In this document: positions 1 to 8,933 of the stretch, piece by piece
Layout: each line of letters starts with the position of its first letter
Position numbering within the stretch: the stretch's first letter is position 1
Source: Hondaea fermentalgiana
Taxonomy: Eukaryota > Sar > Bigyra > Thraustochytrida > Thraustochytriidae
Reading direction: 5' to 3'
Length of the DNA stretch: 44,871 bases
Assembly: GCA_014084085.1 (NCBI GenBank)
Contig: NPFB01000171.1
Coordinates: 4,924 to 49,794, forward strand
Position numbers and translations under genes: made by a program
The notes under the pieces: generated by a model
The model's input: the letters and a program-made list of their open reading frames with translations, nothing else
Database searches by the model: none
What the model was told of the DNA's origin: nothing

Positions 1-332
1 CAGCGCACGACGAGCGACGGGCTCGCCGTCGTCACGGCTGGGCAGCCTCGTCGGTATCACGATTTTGTCCTCGAGGAGGCTCGCAGCAGCAGCAGAAGCG
101 TGACCGTCCCGAGCCAGGCGGGGCTGGCGAGTCCTCGCGGCAAGGAGGGCGGGCGACCAGAGCCCGCATCGGTCGAGGCCGAGCTCGCCGTGGAGCAGCC
201 GGCGGACGAGCGGAGAAGGGGAGCGCGAGAGGGAGGGGGGAAGGGCCGGCAGAACGGCGCGCGTGGGCTCCGCAAGACGAGCGGAGCAGACGAAGCGGAG
301 CGGGGCTGGCTGAGCCGGCCGGCACTCGCACC
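1..332 (+). other. 5' flank and leader of the pseudokinase-ARM gene
   Basis: This GC-rich stretch precedes the ATG at 333. I see no TATA-like element and no convincing coding frame; the open frames here are low-complexity Arg/Pro/Ala strings. It probably holds the promoter and 5' leader of the downstream gene, which is inference from position. Confidence 0.4.
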
Positions 333-3300
333 ATGCAGAATGACTACACCCCCACCTCTGGCGTCGAGCTCGTGACGCTGCTCGTGGACGAGACCAAGAC
401 TGCCTTGCAAGGCGCTGTGACGTGCAAACGCAGGGCAAAGTACTTGTTGAGCATCTTGGAGCAGGACATCCAACCCACCCTCTCGCGATGGCAGCAAGCT
501 GAAAAACAAGAGCAACAAGCGCAAGATGCCGCTCTACATGGCACGTCTCCGCGGAGAACAAGCTTTGTCGCAAGGGGACGATCAAGCACAAGAGGATCGG
601 CCGCATCTGGATCGTCGTTTCCCTTCGTGACCACCAGAAACCCCATGACAGGAAATCGTTATCCCGACCCCGACGGCCAAGGTTCCGCAGATGGACCAGA
701 GGGTACGCTTCTGATTATTGAGGCCAAAATGCGAGACGTCGTAGTGATCTTGCGTCAGCGCTTTGCAACGCCATCGTGCCTTGAAGCACGAGCGCTGGAG
801 CTCTTTCGAGCCCCACTTGCGGCAAAAGCACTCCTCGAGGTGGAGCAGAGTCTCAAACTAGCCTCGTCGCTTTGTCTTGCGGCCCTTTTCGGCGAGGATC
901 AGCTGCTGCGACGTCATACCATCAAAGGCGACAGAAAGGCCCGTCCAATTGTCGACGACGAAGCTGACCGGGCAGATGCTCGCGCCGACCTCGTTGAGGC
1001 GCTGAAAACCATTCAGCAGAGTGGGCTCGGATCGAACCGGGGCGCCTTCATGGAGGTCTCGCAGTGGATACAGCGAGACCCCAAGGTGGACACAACCGAA
1101 ATGATCGAGGGCCTTGTCGGCACGAAAAGACAACAAAAGGCCTCCGCGCTCCTGGCCCAAACGCTCATCAGTGCACAAGAACACACTGCGATAACTTTAG
1201 CCGAAGAGCGCGTCCAGCTCTGTGAACCCGAGGACATTCTTGGCCAAGGTCACTTTGCACAGGTCCTCGCAGGTGTTCTTCTGCCAGCTACGCACCACCA
1301 AAACGAGGAATCAGAGAGTGTGGCTGTGAAGCGAGTGCGCAGCACGCGGGCCCACAACCTGCAACTCGATGATCGCGAAGCCCTTGTTCGCGAGTCGCAG
1401 CTGTGGAAGGACCTCCATCACGATAACATTGTATGTTTGCGTGGTGCTTGTATTACCGCCAGTGGCCATTTCCAGCTTGTTTTGGACCGCTGCGACGTTT
1501 CTCTGCACGACCTCTTGTACGAAAAGATGGCAGATCTGAGGAACCCCGACGAATCCCAGGATGACACCGACCTCGAGGAAACCACCCGCCTCGACGCAAC
1601 GGATAAGGAGGTCATTCTGCGTGGCATTGCTCGAGGGCTCGCGTTTCTCCATAGCAAGAGCATCATGTGTGGCGATCTTCAGCCCGCAAATGTCTTGCTC
1701 AATCACGATCTTGGGCTCGTCAAGCTCGCCAACTTTGAACTCGTCACACGTGGCGCAGACAATGCATCGCGCGAGCCCAGCTACATGGCTCCAGAGGTTC
1801 TCCAGGCCCCAGCCGAATGGACGACCATGGCTGACATGTATTCGTTCGCCATTGTTGTGTGGGAACTTTATTACCGAGAGCCGCCATACAAAGAGTCCGG
1901 CACCGATGATCTTGCCACGCGCGTCCTGCACGGGGAGAGGCCCGAACTGCTTGAAGGCGTGGCATTGCGCGCTTGGGTCACCAACATTATGGAGCGCTGC
2001 TGGGCACACAATCCGCTCGAGCGTCTCAGCGCAACGGAGGTTCTTGAAAAGCTCGAGTTTCGCGGCAGCGCACGTCAGTCCACACGCATGGTCCGCGGTC
2101 TTCTCACGCTCTTTACCAACGCGCGAATCCCTCGAAGCCGGCCGTCCGTTACTTCGGTCTCCAAGGTGCGCATGATCCAACTTTTGCTCAAAGAGCTTTC
2201 CGAGGGACCTTCGGACCCGGTCCGCACACTGCAAAGTCTCCATGACGCGCTTTGGCGCGAATGGCACGCCGGCAAGACGGAAGAGCTACGCTCAGAGGCT
2301 TGCTCGCGCGGTGTCGTAATCGACCTCAAGCGCATTTTCGACGCGCATTTGTCTGGCCAAGGTCCGGAAGAAGTGGTAGAAAGCAAAGCAGACGACGAAA
2401 AGAATTACGAAGATGAAAGCTCCCATGACGACAGCTCCGATGAAGACGAGGACGACAACGACGAAGAGGAGAACGAGGTCGAACGGTCAGAAAAGACCTC
2501 AAGCATTGCGGGAGACGTTGACGAAAACATCTTCACCAGCGCGCTCTGGGTACTGCGCTATGCGCTTTCTGTGCAGGGCGCCGTTGCCTTGCGCGAAACG
2601 GCCGTCTTCTCGTACGCAATGGGAGATCGAGTCCTCGAGCTCCTTGAAGCCTATCCTGAATCCCCGGAAATGCAAGCTGCTGGCTGCAGCGCGCTGGCCG
2701 TTCTCGCTTTTCTATCGCCACGAAATGCAGACCACTTGGTACATACTCTTGGCGCGGGCAAGGCAGTTGTCAGAGCGCTTCTCGCACACCCAAACGACAT
2801 TGCTGTTCAGGAGAATGCATGCGTCGCTGTACAGCGCCTTGCTGGAACGAACGAGTCTCGAGTCGAGCTGAATCAAGCGCTCGAGGCTGGCATCGCAGTC
2901 TTGGATGCGATGCGCAGGCACTCCGAAACCGAGACCGTCGTCGTTCAGGCTCTTGGTGCGCTGTCCAATCTTGCAGTCGAAGAGCGCAACCAAGAAATTC
3001 TCGGCCAGGAGCTCGGTGCAGGCGAAGAAATCCGTAATGCCATGCGTTTCCATCTGGCAGAGGCATCCGTGCAGCGCAGCGCGTGCGGGGCCCTGCAGAA
3101 TTTGTCTGCGAACGACCGCAACCAAACAATTCTTGGCCAAGAACTCAACATCGGGGTTGAAATCGTTTCTGCGATGCGCAAGCACAAAAAGAACCCGGCT
3201 GTGCTGCGCCTGGCATGCGGTGCCGTGCGAAACCTCGCCTCAAACAACATCCGCAACAAGGAGATTCTCTGCCAGGACCTGAATGTGGGCGACGACATCG

Positions 3301-4577
3301 TCCGCGCCATGAGTGTATTCCCCATTGATGAGGAGCTGCAAAGCGAAGGGTGCGATGCCTTGCTGAACCTTGCCGAAGACGACCTGCGCAACGCGCAAAT
3401 CCTGGGTCAAGATGTCCACGCATGCGAAGAGATTCTTCGTGCAATGCTTGAGCACAAAGAGAATTGGCTCATTCAGGAAAAGGGTTGTGATGCTGTGCTC
3501 ACGCTGGCGATCGACGACATGAACAAGGAGATTCTTGGTCAGCGTCTCAAGGCAGGCTTGGTCATCGCCGAGGCTATGCGTATGCACCGAGACAACCCTA
3601 TCGTGCAAGAGAACGCATGCGGGGCCTTGCAGAACTTGGCCTCGCGCAATTCTCGAAACAAGGAGATTCTCTGCCAAAAGCTCAATGTGGGCGTTCAGAT
3701 TTCACTGGCAATGAAGGCCCACGCCGATCACGCTGGTGTGCAAGAGTATGCGTGCGGTGCGTTGTGGAACCTCGCAGCCACGAATGCCCGGAACAAGGAG
3801 ATTCTCTGCCAAGAAGTGGGTGCTGGACACGAAGTCGTCGAGGCCATGCGAGCGCACCCAAAGGCGCTGGGTGTCCAAGAGCAAGCATGTGGTGTGCTAC
3901 GCACGCTTGCTGGAAATGATCGCAACAAAGTCATTCTCGGCCAACATCTCCATGCAGGTGCAGACATAATTCATGCAATGCGCGCCAACATCTCGAGTGC
4001 TTCTTTGCAGCGAAATGCGTGCGGTGCGTTGCAAAACCTCGCTTTAGACGACGAAAATCGCGAAGCATTTATTAGAGACCTGGGCGCTACGAGCGCTTTA
4101 CTTGAGGCGATTCGCGCGCACCGGAACAATGCTTCCGTGCAGGTGAACGCGCTCGGTGCTTTACGCAACCTTGCGGCTTATTCTGTACCAGGCGACCAGG
4201 AAATCCTTACTGCCGACGAGGACGTTGCACACGAAGTTGCCCTGGTCATGAGCATGCACCAGGATCAACCGCGCGTTCTTGAGCTCGGCTGTGGTGTGTT
4301 GCGGAATTTGGCGACCGGGTCCGAACGCGACAGGGCTACGCTGGGTAAGAACGAGGAGATCATCACTGAGATTCTCGAGGCCATGCGCTCTCATCCCGAG
4401 CACCCTGGTCTTCAGCAGGCAGCGTGCGCCGCAGTTTACGCTTTTGCCTGCAACTCTGCTGCGCGCTCCAAACTTCGCAGTCTTGGCGCTGTTGAGGATG
4501 TCAAGACCGCCAAGGCCCGGTTTACTGGATTAAAAGGCCCACGTCAGGCTCTTCGCAAGCTCAACGCTTGGTTCTAA
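333..4577 (+). CDS. TKL-type pseudokinase with C-terminal armadillo repeats
   Basis: A 1,414-residue intron-free protein. Residues 1-250 are helical and contain a Cys/Lys/Arg-rich helix (CKRRAKYLLSILEQ) that could form a four-helix bundle. Residues 300-580 are a kinase fold: glycine loop GQGHFAQV, K333 in VAVKRV, and an APE motif in PSYMAPEVL. The catalytic loop reads C446-G447-D448-LQPAN instead of HRDLKPxN, and the metal-binding DFG is N467-F468-E469. The missing DFG aspartate and HRD/K changes predict a pseudokinase. An acidic linker (about 690-720) leads to 14 armadillo-like repeats of about 42 residues (736-1403), most with ACGALxNLA and RNKEILxQ motifs. The likely role is a signalling scaffold that binds partners through the ARM solenoid. 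Its target is unknown. The start is the first in-frame ATG, in context gcaccATGC. Confidence 0.9.
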   Translation: MQNDYTPTSGVELVTLLVDETKTALQGAVTCKRRAKYLLSILEQDIQPTLSRWQQAEKQEQQAQDAALHGTSPRRTSFVARGRSSTRGSAASGSSFPFVTTRNPMTGNRYPDPDGQGSADGPEGTLLIIEAKMRDVVVILRQRFATPSCLEARALELFRAPLAAKALLEVEQSLKLASSLCLAALFGEDQLLRRHTIKGDRKARPIVDDEADRADARADLVEALKTIQQSGLGSNRGAFMEVSQWIQRDPKVDTTEMIEGLVGTKRQQKASALLAQTLISAQEHTAITLAEERVQLCEPEDILGQGHFAQVLAGVLLPATHHQNEESESVAVKRVRSTRAHNLQLDDREALVRESQLWKDLHHDNIVCLRGACITASGHFQLVLDRCDVSLHDLLYEKMADLRNPDESQDDTDLEETTRLDATDKEVILRGIARGLAFLHSKSIMCGDLQPANVLLNHDLGLVKLANFELVTRGADNASREPSYMAPEVLQAPAEWTTMADMYSFAIVVWELYYREPPYKESGTDDLATRVLHGERPELLEGVALRAWVTNIMERCWAHNPLERLSATEVLEKLEFRGSARQSTRMVRGLLTLFTNARIPRSRPSVTSVSKVRMIQLLLKELSEGPSDPVRTLQSLHDALWREWHAGKTEELRSEACSRGVVIDLKRIFDAHLSGQGPEEVVESKADDEKNYEDESSHDDSSDEDEDDNDEEENEVERSEKTSSIAGDVDENIFTSALWVLRYALSVQGAVALRETAVFSYAMGDRVLELLEAYPESPEMQAAGCSALAVLAFLSPRNADHLVHTLGAGKAVVRALLAHPNDIAVQENACVAVQRLAGTNESRVELNQALEAGIAVLDAMRRHSETETVVVQALGALSNLAVEERNQEILGQELGAGEEIRNAMRFHLAEASVQRSACGALQNLSANDRNQTILGQELNIGVEIVSAMRKHKKNPAVLRLACGAVRNLASNNIRNKEILCQDLNVGDDIVRAMSVFPIDEELQSEGCDALLNLAEDDLRNAQILGQDVHACEEILRAMLEHKENWLIQEKGCDAVLTLAIDDMNKEILGQRLKAGLVIAEAMRMHRDNPIVQENACGALQNLASRNSRNKEILCQKLNVGVQISLAMKAHADHAGVQEYACGALWNLAATNARNKEILCQEVGAGHEVVEAMRAHPKALGVQEQACGVLRTLAGNDRNKVILGQHLHAGADIIHAMRANISSASLQRNACGALQNLALDDENREAFIRDLGATSALLEAIRAHRNNASVQVNALGALRNLAAYSVPGDQEILTADEDVAHEVALVMSMHQDQPRVLELGCGVLRNLATGSERDRATLGKNEEIITEILEAMRSHPEHPGLQQAACAAVYAFACNSAARSKLRSLGAVEDVKTAKARFTGLKGPRQALRKLNAWF
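2770..4500 (+). repeat. Tandem armadillo-repeat coding units, near-identical in places
   Basis: Units of roughly 126 bp encode the ARM repeats. A near-exact core, AACAAGGAGATTCTCTGCCA, recurs at about 3256, 3658 and 3792, and related forms occur elsewhere. This degree of DNA identity suggests recent internal duplication or gene conversion in addition to the old repeat structure. Confidence 0.75.
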
Positions 4578-4799
4578 GACAAAGAGAACAAGTTCAGGGC
4601 TCTGGTCCTGAGGAAAATTGAAAAAGGGGAACGAGTATGGGTGGGACAATGCGGATGAGGAAAGTCAACAAAGCCTACCCAATCTGGCCAATGTGTCAAA
4701 GACTCTTGACGAAGTCCCGACGAGGCAATGTGTCAAAGAATGAATTCTAATTACAAGTCATGTTCAAGTTGTGTTTATACCATATTGATTTCATGATGC

Positions 4800-4836
4800 T
4801 GACGACGACGACGATGACGATGACGACGATGATGAT
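4800..4836. repeat. (GAC/GAT)n trinucleotide microsatellite
   Basis: Uninterrupted GAC and GAT triplets lie in the spacer between two same-strand genes. No coding frame here is credible. Confidence 0.85.
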
Positions 4837-5009
4837 AGAAAAAGAACAGTCAAGATGCCAATAATATCATTCAATAACCTAGCCATGCGTGCTTATTCTG
4901 TCTAGCTCGCAGGGTCTTCGTTACAAGTTCATACTGATCGTGTCCCGGAGCGCAGAAGACGATGAAAAAGGGTTGCGCAAGACACAAGCTCGCTTTTCGT
5001 TATACCGGT

Positions 5010-5015
5010 TATAAA
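5010..5015 (+). promoter_or_regulatory. TATA box (TATAAA) of the OFD1-like gene
   Basis: TATAAAGGGG lies 75 bp before the ATG at 5085. Initiation about 30 bp downstream would exclude the upstream in-frame ATG at 4962 and favour 5085 as the start. An out-of-frame ATG at 5050 would lie in the leader. Confidence 0.55.
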
Positions 5016-5084
5016 GGGGGCAAGAAGCAGCGCAGGGCGGGACCCGTGAATGCAATAACCGTTTTGCGACAAGGCCCAGGCGCG

Positions 5085-8000
5085 ATGCGGCGAAGCGGGC
5101 GCGTGCGCGGCGCCAGGGCGACGTCGAGCGGAGCAGGCGTAGGGCGCGCGACGGCGGCTCCACCCTCGTCTGGAAACGCGAGCCCCGACGAGAGCTGGAG
5201 CGCGGAGGCACTCAAGAATAGCCTATTCGAAAGCTTGCGCCGCGCTGGGACCGTCGAGGCGCTCAAGGCACAGCTGCGAGCCCAGGTCGTCGACAAGCTC
5301 CAGGGCGAAGATGCTAGCTTGCTCACGCGCAGCCGGGAAACTGCGCGTGGTGGTGCTCACGACGCCGAGGAGCCCGAGGACGATCTCGAGGTCCATGTGT
5401 TGCAAAGTCTTGTCGCCGACTATCTCGAGTCACGCGGGTGCGCTTACACGCTCTCGGTCTTCATGCCCGAGGATGGACTCGGCGAGAGAGCACCGCTTTC
5501 CCGTGCGGAACTTTGTAGAATACTCAGCCACGTCGAGGAGGCGCGGCCGTCTGACGATGAAGGTTCGCCCAAACGAAGCGTGCCACCACTTCTCGGGGTG
5601 CTGCTTGAGGACGGCACGAGATCCGTGCTGCCACGCCGAACCGCGAGCGGTCGTGGGGGAAGAGGCGGAGGAGGCACATCTCGCGCAGGACAAGCCAGGT
5701 ACAAGGATTCCGGTACGCAAACCGCCGACACGGAGCGTTTTGAGGGCGATACTGCGGTTACGGTCCTTGATCGCAAATTGAGCCGTGTCAATGAGCAATA
5801 TGTGCTACAACTTGAACGCGAAGCCCTGGTACCGCGTCGATCCGAAGAGGAACGTCTCATTCGCTATCAACGAGACTGTGATCAGCGCGCCGCCGAGCAC
5901 ATTCAGAGCGAGCTTGCGCGCTTTCGAGAGTCTGAGCTATCTGCGATGCGCTTGCAGGAGCGGGCTGCGATGCGGCGTGAGCTGACACGGGAAAGAGAAA
6001 GTGCACGAAACGAGCTTCAGGCTAGGCTTGCGCAGCTCGCGGAACGCGAGCGCGCTCTTGAGGACTCCCTACGTCGCAGCCAGGCACAAGTGGAGGCGGC
6101 GCTCTATGACGAGCGTCAAAAACTTCTTCACCGCTTTGAGGCCGCAGACGTGAAGACAGCGCAAGAAAGACGCGAAATTGGGATTGACCGCAAGGCTCTC
6201 AAACAGTCGCAGCTTGAGACTGATAAACTCAAGGCCGAGCTCGAACGAAAGCTCCTCGAAATTCACACCCTGGAGCTGGACCTCAAGCGGCGCCACGATG
6301 ATGACGTGCGAACGTATCGTCAATCTGTTCTGGCCGATTACGAGGAACGCGAACGCCGCGTGCAGCGCGAAGAGCTCCGTATCCGGGAGGAAAGCGCCGC
6401 TCTTGCCCGTGCCAAAGACACCCATGCTGCGCAGGTCGAGGCTGCGTCAACCGTCTTTGATGATCTTGAGGCCGCGAGGGCTGCGCTCGAGCTACGTACT
6501 CAAGAACGCGATGATGCTCGCGTCAAGGTGCGTGCGCTTGACGAACAAATGACCTTCTTGAAAGAAGCAGCACAAACGGAGAGAGAGCGACACGATCGTG
6601 TTCATGCAGCAAGCATTGAGCAAACGCGAGAACTCGAGTCCTTGCGCTCGCGTATGCAGCTCGTGGAGGGGTCAGATCTCATTAAGGAGAAACAGCGACT
6701 CGTCGATGATCTTCGCAACCAGCTGCACGAACTGCGCGAAGAGTCCTCCACCCGCATCAACAAACTAGAGACTGAGAATGCAGCACTTTCGCGGGAGAAA
6801 ATCCATCTCGAAAGAGAACTGCATGAAGTTCTTGAACACGCGGAAGGCCATCAGCAACAGCAAATTGCAGATATTAATGACGCGCTCCTTGAAGCGCGCG
6901 AGGAAGCTGAAGCATTTCGTGTTAAGTTTGAAGCTGCAAGAGCTGGCTCTCGGACCCTTGAGACGGAGAATGCCGATTTGCGACGCCTGCTGTCACAGGC
7001 TCGTCGAGCTCTCGATGAGGAGATTGCAAATCCCAAGTCATACGAAGATCCGCCGACGCCGGGTCCGCCGCGGCCACCTCCAACGCCAAGAACCTCGGTG
7101 GTCCCCGCCATGCCACCGGTAGCACCGATGGCGCCCATGCACACATATACACCCATGCAGATTCCCTTTCTTCCGTATGCCACCGCAGCGTCGCCTGCGA
7201 CAAGTGATCTGGCGCAGCAGCTTGCTAGGCTCCAGGAATCAATTGCTGGCTTGCAAAATCAGCCCGCAACCTCCTTTGCCCCTGAAACTGCGCGAGGAAG
7301 AGGAGATCAAGGAGGAGGAGGAGGAGGAGGAGTGAGAGAACGTGCCTCCTTCTCATCGTTGCGTACAAGCTCCGAGGATGGAGTCGAGGACAATGAAAGA
7401 GCACGCTCCGGCAATGAAGGAGATGTAAGTACCTCACAGTCAGGGTATCTGGCTGCGGAGACCCCAAAGCCGAAGACAAGGAGCTCGCCTTCGCTCAATA
7501 CGACTCCCGATGAGCGCCCTCGCCCGGCGCCAGTTGTGGCCACCCCCACAGCAATGTCCCTGTCGAGGCCCAGCTCGGGGTCACGAAGCGCGCGGAGCCC
7601 GCAAAGTCGACAATCTCGAGCGCCGTGGTCTCCTGCGGGAGCCCCGAAAAGGTCACCGCAAGGAAGAAGAATAAGCCCGAATGCAGCATCGGCGGGGCAA
7701 GGGAGCTCATCAAAGGCACGTGTGTCTCCCACGCGCGCGGGCCCGCGGTCGCCGCTATCAGGATCTCAATCCGCCCAGAGGCTCTCGCCGCCCTCCAGTC
7801 GACCGACTTCTGCAAAATCTGGGGAGAGGGCAGCAGCTCCTCTTCGCATGGCCGACCTCGAAGAGGAGCAAGAGGCCAGTATGGAGCGGGATCCTTCGGA
7901 TCGTAATAATGCCGACACAGCGGAAAGAAGTCCAGTAACGACCCGATCGATGAATGCCGAAGAGAAGAAAATCCCTGGAGCGGAAGACACAAAAAATAGT

Positions 8001-8606
8001 GTCAATGCAGACGCGACGAGTCACGAGGATCAGGCGCAAGTCGTAGAGCTCAGCGAGGAAGACGCCATACGGGCCATTCGGGAGACGCAAGAACGTCAGC
8101 GAAAGTTACAAGAAGAGCAAATGAGGGATCGGCAGCGACGCGCCGAGGAGGCGCAAAGACGATTAGAAGAAGACGAGAGACGGCGTGAAGCACGAAAAAA
8201 GGAGGCGGAGGATGCAATTGCAGCGCAAGCCCGCGCTCGCGAAGAGGCTGAGAGAGAAGCACGAGAAGCGGAAGCTCGTGCGAAACAACGTAAGAATGAT
8301 GCCATCATTGAGCAATACCGTCAAAAGGCCAAGGAAAAGCTAGCAGAGCAAGGCGCCACGCAGGGCGCCGCCGACACTGCTATGGAATCGACAACAACGA
8401 TGCCGGCAACAACAACAACAACAGCAACAAGAGCCTCTGTGCCTGGTAGTGGCGCAAGTGCCTCAGCAGCATCGGCAGCGGCGGTGTCGCCTCTTTCGCC
8501 TGCGTCGGAAATGACGTCTCTGCAAGAAGGCAGCGACGAGATTTCGGCGCCAAGTCAAAGCGGCCTCGGGACGGGTTCGTCTTCTTCCGAAGGGTTCGGG
8601 TTCTAG
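5085..8606 (+). CDS. OFD1-like centriole/basal-body protein (LisH, coiled coil)
   Basis: About 1,173 residues from the ATG at 5085. Residues 38-70 (a segment around SLFESLRRAGTVEALKAQLR) followed by a LisH motif at about 104-138 (VADYLESRGCAYTLSVFMPE) closely match the N-terminus of human OFD1, where the equivalent LisH reads [20 protein letters not shown]. A GTQT segment and a long heptad-rich coiled coil (about 225-645) follow, as in OFD1. The rest is Pro/Ser-rich with a second charged coil near 1000-1082. OFD1 sits at distal centrioles and satellites and controls centriole length and ciliogenesis, so a flagellated stage is implied. The frame is also open upstream to 4962; I chose 5085 because of the TATA box at 5010 and the basic MRRSGR start. 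The long disordered insert between the coils seems lineage-specific. Confidence 0.82.
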   Translation: MRRSGRVRGARATSSGAGVGRATAAPPSSGNASPDESWSAEALKNSLFESLRRAGTVEALKAQLRAQVVDKLQGEDASLLTRSRETARGGAHDAEEPEDDLEVHVLQSLVADYLESRGCAYTLSVFMPEDGLGERAPLSRAELCRILSHVEEARPSDDEGSPKRSVPPLLGVLLEDGTRSVLPRRTASGRGGRGGGGTSRAGQARYKDSGTQTADTERFEGDTAVTVLDRKLSRVNEQYVLQLEREALVPRRSEEERLIRYQRDCDQRAAEHIQSELARFRESELSAMRLQERAAMRRELTRERESARNELQARLAQLAERERALEDSLRRSQAQVEAALYDERQKLLHRFEAADVKTAQERREIGIDRKALKQSQLETDKLKAELERKLLEIHTLELDLKRRHDDDVRTYRQSVLADYEERERRVQREELRIREESAALARAKDTHAAQVEAASTVFDDLEAARAALELRTQERDDARVKVRALDEQMTFLKEAAQTERERHDRVHAASIEQTRELESLRSRMQLVEGSDLIKEKQRLVDDLRNQLHELREESSTRINKLETENAALSREKIHLERELHEVLEHAEGHQQQQIADINDALLEAREEAEAFRVKFEAARAGSRTLETENADLRRLLSQARRALDEEIANPKSYEDPPTPGPPRPPPTPRTSVVPAMPPVAPMAPMHTYTPMQIPFLPYATAASPATSDLAQQLARLQESIAGLQNQPATSFAPETARGRGDQGGGGGGGVRERASFSSLRTSSEDGVEDNERARSGNEGDVSTSQSGYLAAETPKPKTRSSPSLNTTPDERPRPAPVVATPTAMSLSRPSSGSRSARSPQSRQSRAPWSPAGAPKRSPQGRRISPNAASAGQGSSSKARVSPTRAGPRSPLSGSQSAQRLSPPSSRPTSAKSGERAAAPLRMADLEEEQEASMERDPSDRNNADTAERSPVTTRSMNAEEKKIPGAEDTKNSVNADATSHEDQAQVVELSEEDAIRAIRETQERQRKLQEEQMRDRQRRAEEAQRRLEEDERRREARKKEAEDAIAAQARAREEAEREAREAEARAKQRKNDAIIEQYRQKAKEKLAEQGATQGAADTAMESTTTMPATTTTTATRASVPGSGASASAASAAAVSPLSPASEMTSLQEGSDEISAPSQSGLGTGSSSSEGFGF

Positions 8607-8933
8607 ACGCGCTCGCGCCGTTCGTTTACACGCGTGAGGCCGACTAGCGAGGTGAGATACTGGTTGTGTGCGTGTGATTAGTGTCCAAAGAGCGACACAC
8701 GTGTGGGCGAGCCGTGGGTCTATGCGAAGGAGGATCTAAGATTGTAGGATTTTAGTGTCTTGGTCCCGAGGTCTCGAAGCATAGCAAGTTCGAAGGTTCC
8801 GAAGTGTAGTACATACATAATGATATCAACGCGCCTCTCGTGCGGGGTGCCGAGAGGCGTCCAGAAATAGAGCGAAACAAAATAAGTACCAGAGTAGAGG
8901 CAGTTTGTCAAGAGGCCAAACTTAAAAAGGGTG
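8607..8933. other. Convergent 3' regions (OFD1-like and PKG)
   Basis: The spacer lies between two genes that end toward each other. It is AT-richer than the coding flanks and holds only short chance frames. It probably contains both 3' UTRs and polyadenylation sites. I see no RNA gene. Confidence 0.5.

Larger units (their letters stand above)
4578..5084. other. Intergenic: 3' UTR of the pseudokinase gene and promoter of the OFD1-like gene
   Basis: Both flanking genes are on the + strand. The left part is AT-richer and likely 3' UTR. The right part carries a TATA-like element at 5010. A GAC/GAT microsatellite sits at 4800-4836. The frame of the downstream gene stays open back to an ATG at 4962, but that ATG lies upstream of the TATA box. 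Confidence 0.5.
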
